Origin: an uncultured Eubacteriales bacterium
GTDB lineage: Bacteria; Bacillota; Clostridia; Oscillospirales; Oscillospiraceae
Assembly (NCBI GenBank): GCA_900549545.1
Contig: URPA01000077.1
Span: forward strand, 1-7,678
Reading direction: 5' to 3'
Length of the DNA stretch: 7,678 nucleotides
Below, in pieces: positions 6,223-7,678 of this stretch. How positions within the stretch are numbered: position 1 is the stretch's first letter; every line of letters starts with the position of its first letter. The notes beneath the pieces are model-generated. The model ran no database searches and was not told the DNA's origin. It saw nothing but the letters and a program-made list of their open reading frames with translations. The position numbers were made by a program, and so were the translations under genes.

Positions 6223-6244
6223 ATTCAATACCTGACTGTTTACT

Positions 6245-6253
6245 TTAGCACTC
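6245..6253. promoter_or_regulatory. Extra CIRCE half-site
   Basis: TTAGCACTC at 6245-6253 is identical to the left half of the CIRCE at 6268-6294 and lies 14 bases from it, within the leader of hrcA, 22 bases before the start codon. No matching half lies 9 bases away, so it is a single half-site. Confidence 0.75.
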
Positions 6254-6267
6254 CGGGCATCCGACTG

Positions 6268-6294
6268 TTAGCACTCTTCGCTTGCAAGTGCTAA
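6268..6294. promoter_or_regulatory. CIRCE operator (HrcA binding site)
   Basis: TTAGCACTC (6268-6276), nine bases, then AAGTGCTAA (6286-6294). This matches the consensus TTAGCACTC-N9-GAGTGCTAA at 17 of 18 positions; the single difference is A for G at 6286. It overlaps the last two bases of the -10 box and the expected transcription start, so bound HrcA would block RNA polymerase. Confidence 0.96.
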
Positions 6295-6321
6295 TATAGC
6301 ATTGCCCGGCTGCTTTGTCAA
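6293..6321 (-). promoter_or_regulatory. SigA promoter of the hrcA-grpE-dnaK-dnaJ operon
   Basis: On the minus strand a perfect -35 TTGACA (6316-6321) and a -10 TATATT (6293-6298, one base off consensus) are 17 bases apart. The start would fall near 6286, inside CIRCE, giving a leader of about 64 bases. A strong vegetative promoter held down by HrcA is the usual design for this operon. Confidence 0.9.
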
Positions 6322-6414
6322 TAGTTTCGCCCGGAGGGAAGCGCAAAATTCACAGTTTATTCTTCATTTCTGTTTTTCAGGGGTTTATGGTTTGCCTGAC
6401 GGGTAATTCAATCG

Positions 6415-6443
6415 TTTACAAAAACCGGTTTTCGTTATATAAT
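6415..6443 (+). promoter_or_regulatory. SigA promoter of the MarR-family gene
   Basis: TTTACA (6415-6420, one base off), 17 bases, then a perfect TATAAT (6438-6443). The start would be near 6450, about 40 bases before the gene. The spacer holds the fully self-complementary 12-mer AAAACCGGTTTT (6421-6432). Confidence 0.88.
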
Positions 6444-6448
6444 ACATT

Positions 6449-6464
6449 AATATTTTGGAATATT
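6449..6464. promoter_or_regulatory. Inverted repeat at the MarR transcription start, candidate operator
   Basis: AATATT-TTGG-AATATT forms a 16-base dyad just downstream of the -10 box, at the expected start of transcription. MarR proteins are dimers that often bind such dyads at their own promoters; autorepression is inferred from position. Confidence 0.45.
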
Positions 6465-6489
6465 CGGATGCTTCACGGAGGATTGGGCC

Positions 6490-6936
6490 ATGCTGGAAGA
6501 GAGCTTTGTAAAGGTATACGACAAGTTCAAGCTGCATTTTTATCGCAAGGTGTTTGAGAGCGTGCGCGAAAGGGAGGGCTCCCTTTCCGCGATGGAGGCC
6601 TTTTCGGTGGAAGTGATAAAAATGCTGGGCCAGCCCACTGTGAGTCAGTTTGCCGAGTTTTTGAATATTTCGCAGTCAAACGCCACATATAAGGTCAATA
6701 ACCTCATCAAAAAGGGCTATATTGAGCGGGAAAATTCCATGACTGACCGGCGGGAGTATCACCTTGTGCTGTCGGAGAAGTTTTATAAGTATACCGAGCT
6801 TCTGAGCTCCTATGAGATGCTGGTCATGCAGCGCATAAAGGAGCGCTTTTCCGAGGAGGATGTTGAGAATTTTGACCGTATGCTCAACATCATCTCCGAT
6901 GAGCTGATGCCTGAATGCAATTTAAGTAATAGTTAA
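6490..6936 (+). CDS. MarR-family transcriptional regulator
   Basis: 148 residues, the normal MarR length, starting at ATG 6490-6492 with GGAGG 8 bases upstream. The fold is visible: N-terminal dimer helices (about 1-30), helices before the winged HTH, then LGQPTVSQFAEFLNISQS (46-63), recognition helix NATYKVNNLIKKGYIER (64-80), a wing with the MarR-typical DRR (86-88, in SMTDRREYHLVLS), and C-terminal dimer helices (about 97-140). Such proteins usually repress nearby genes or themselves and let go when a small ligand binds or a cysteine is oxidised; the only cysteine, Cys143, lies in the tail. The neighbour downstream is convergent, so no target operon is visible and the gene seems to stand alone. 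The last residues (NLSNS) and stop lie in a repeat arm. Target and ligand are unknown. Confidence 0.92.
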   Translation: MLEESFVKVYDKFKLHFYRKVFESVREREGSLSAMEAFSVEVIKMLGQPTVSQFAEFLNISQSNATYKVNNLIKKGYIERENSMTDRREYHLVLSEKFYKYTELLSSYEMLVMQRIKERFSEEDVENFDRMLNIISDELMPECNLSNS

Positions 6937-7039
6937 TAGTGAATAGTGAAGAAATATTGTGTCCTTTCGTGACGATTAAAAAACGCCAAGCGCCCCGGGC
7001 GCTTGGCGTTACTTATTCACTCTTCACTATTAGTTATTA
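6927..7039. repeat. Imperfect 27-bp inverted repeat enclosing a terminator
   Basis: Bases 6927-6953 and 7013-7039 are reverse complements at 23 of 27 positions, and 25 of 27 if G-U pairs count. Each arm is built of TAATAGTGAA-like units full of stop codons in several frames. The left arm holds the MarR stop, the right arm the last codons and stop of the Clp gene. The 59-base centre contains the terminator hairpin at 6982-7010. The whole resembles a small palindromic intergenic element; I see no target-site duplication. Confidence 0.7.
6982..7010 (-). terminator. Intrinsic terminator of the clp gene
   Basis: AACGCCAAGCGCC (6982-6994) pairs perfectly with 6998-7010 around CCG. On the minus strand the stem runs into TTTTAATCG, with two more T in the stem, placing it as the terminator of the clp gene, whose stop is 7 bases away. 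On the plus strand it is followed by ACTTATTCAC, a weaker tail, but can also end the MarR transcript. Confidence 0.88.
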
Positions 7040-7678
7040 GTTCAATTTTCCCGTCTTGCACCATGGCGCATATCCTGTCCCCGGCTTTAGCGCGGCCATC
7101 GAGCAGCAGCTCCGCTGCCGCGTCCTCAATGCTGTGCTGCACCGTGCGGCGCAGGGGGCGGGCGCCGTATTTTTCATCGTGCCCCTCGGCGGCGAGAAAG
7201 CTCACCGTCTCCCCCGGGACGCTCAGGCTAAGCCCCAGCTTTTCAAAGCGCTGGCGCACTCCGTCAAGCACCATGGCGGTTATGCCGCGCATATCCTCCC
7301 GGCTGAGGCGGCGGAAAATAATAGTCTCGTCCACGCGGTTTATAAACTCGGGCTTGAAGGTCTCCCTGAGCTGCTCCATGACCTGCTGGCGGCTCTGCTG
7401 GCTGTCTGTTCGCTCCCCGCCGTCAAAGCCCAGCGGGCGGCGGTTCTCGGTCAGGGCCTTCGCGCCGATGTTGGAGGTCATGACGATGACCGTGCTGCTG
7501 AAATCCACCCTGCGGCCCATGGAATCGGTCAAATGTCCATCGTCCATTATTTGCAGCAGGATATCCCACACATCCTCGTGCGCCTTCTCTATCTCGTCAA
7601 ACAGCACCACCGACCAGGGCTTTCGCCGCACCTTCTCGGTGAGCTGGCCGCCGTCCTCATAGCCCACATAGCCCGGAG
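7017..7678 (-). CDS. ClpC-like AAA+ unfoldase of a Clp protease, C-terminal part
   Basis: The last 219 codons of a gene that enters from the right edge; the frame stays open to 7678. It is the second AAA+ module of a class I Clp ATPase: pore loop GYVGY (residues 2-6 of the visible part), Walker B VVLFDEIEKAH (23-33), sensor 1 VMTSN (65-69), arginine finger in FINRVDE (R114), sensor 2 YGARPLRR (170-177). Walker A and the N-terminal domain lie outside. The tripeptide LGF (82-84) occupies the place of the IGL/VGF loop by which ClpA and ClpC dock on ClpP and which ClpB lacks, so this is a protease partner and probably not a disaggregase. ClpC unfolds proteins for ClpP; ClpE is the closest alternative. 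No CIRCE or CtsR site can be judged because the promoter is off-window. Confidence 0.92.
   Translation of the reverse strand, partial: PGYVGYEDGGQLTEKVRRKPWSVVLFDEIEKAHEDVWDILLQIMDDGHLTDSMGRRVDFSSTVIVMTSNIGAKALTENRRPLGFDGGERTDSQQSRQQVMEQLRETFKPEFINRVDETIIFRRLSREDMRGITAMVLDGVRQRFEKLGLSLSVPGETVSFLAAEGHDEKYGARPLRRTVQHSIEDAAAELLLDGRAKAGDRICAMVQDGKIELITNSEE

Noticed and set aside
6223..6228. TTG start for hrcA
   Set aside because: The ATG two codons later is better spaced from the AGG, and TTG adds only two residues outside the conserved fold.

Overview
The window is 7.7 kb of GC-rich chromosomal DNA from a low-copy, ordinary housekeeping region. It most likely comes from an anaerobic Firmicute, probably a GC-rich clostridium of the Oscillospiraceae/Ruminococcaceae type. 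The reasons are the gene order hrcA-grpE-dnaK-dnaJ, a CIRCE operator in front of hrcA, a DnaK without the extra N-terminal segment of Gram-negative DnaKs, strong SigA-type promoters, AGGAGG-type ribosome binding sites, and a ClpC-like unfoldase nearby. The placement rests on these features alone; I could not run a search.

Layout from left to right: (1) the 3' end of a plus-strand gene whose product ends in an ACT-like domain, probably aspartate kinase; (2) a shared terminator hairpin; (3) a minus-strand gene for a small lipoprotein of unknown function; (4) a divergent control region with an inverted repeat, a perfect palindrome and a 13-bp direct repeat; (5) a plus-strand gene for a 75-residue XRE-type DNA-binding protein; (6) a terminator that meets dnaJ; (7) the minus-strand heat-shock operon, transcribed hrcA (6222) to grpE to dnaK to dnaJ (1251), with a structured 245-bp spacer between dnaK and dnaJ; (8) the hrcA control region: a TTGACA-17-TATATT promoter, a CIRCE operator overlapping the -10 box, and an extra CIRCE half-site; (9) a divergent plus-strand MarR-family gene with a near-perfect promoter containing palindromes; (10) a GC-rich terminator enclosed by an imperfect 27-bp inverted repeat that also supplies the 3' ends of both flanking genes; (11) the 3' part of a minus-strand ClpC-type ATPase gene.

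How the genes work together: HrcA represses the operon by binding CIRCE. DnaJ delivers unfolded clients to DnaK and stimulates its ATPase, GrpE is the nucleotide exchange factor, and the neighbouring Clp ATPase would feed ClpP if its LGF loop means what it usually does. The region is therefore a protein quality-control neighbourhood. The XRE/lipoprotein pair and the MarR gene are accessory regulators with no visible functional link to it.

No stretch longer than 300 bases lacks a gene; the longest gaps are 6223-6489 and 2376-2620, both described. I see no tRNA, rRNA, CRISPR array, insertion sequence or phage gene, and no convincing new multi-gene system. The observations most worth a second look are the XRE control region, the terminator-bracketing inverted repeat, the extra CIRCE half-site, and the structured dnaK-dnaJ spacer.
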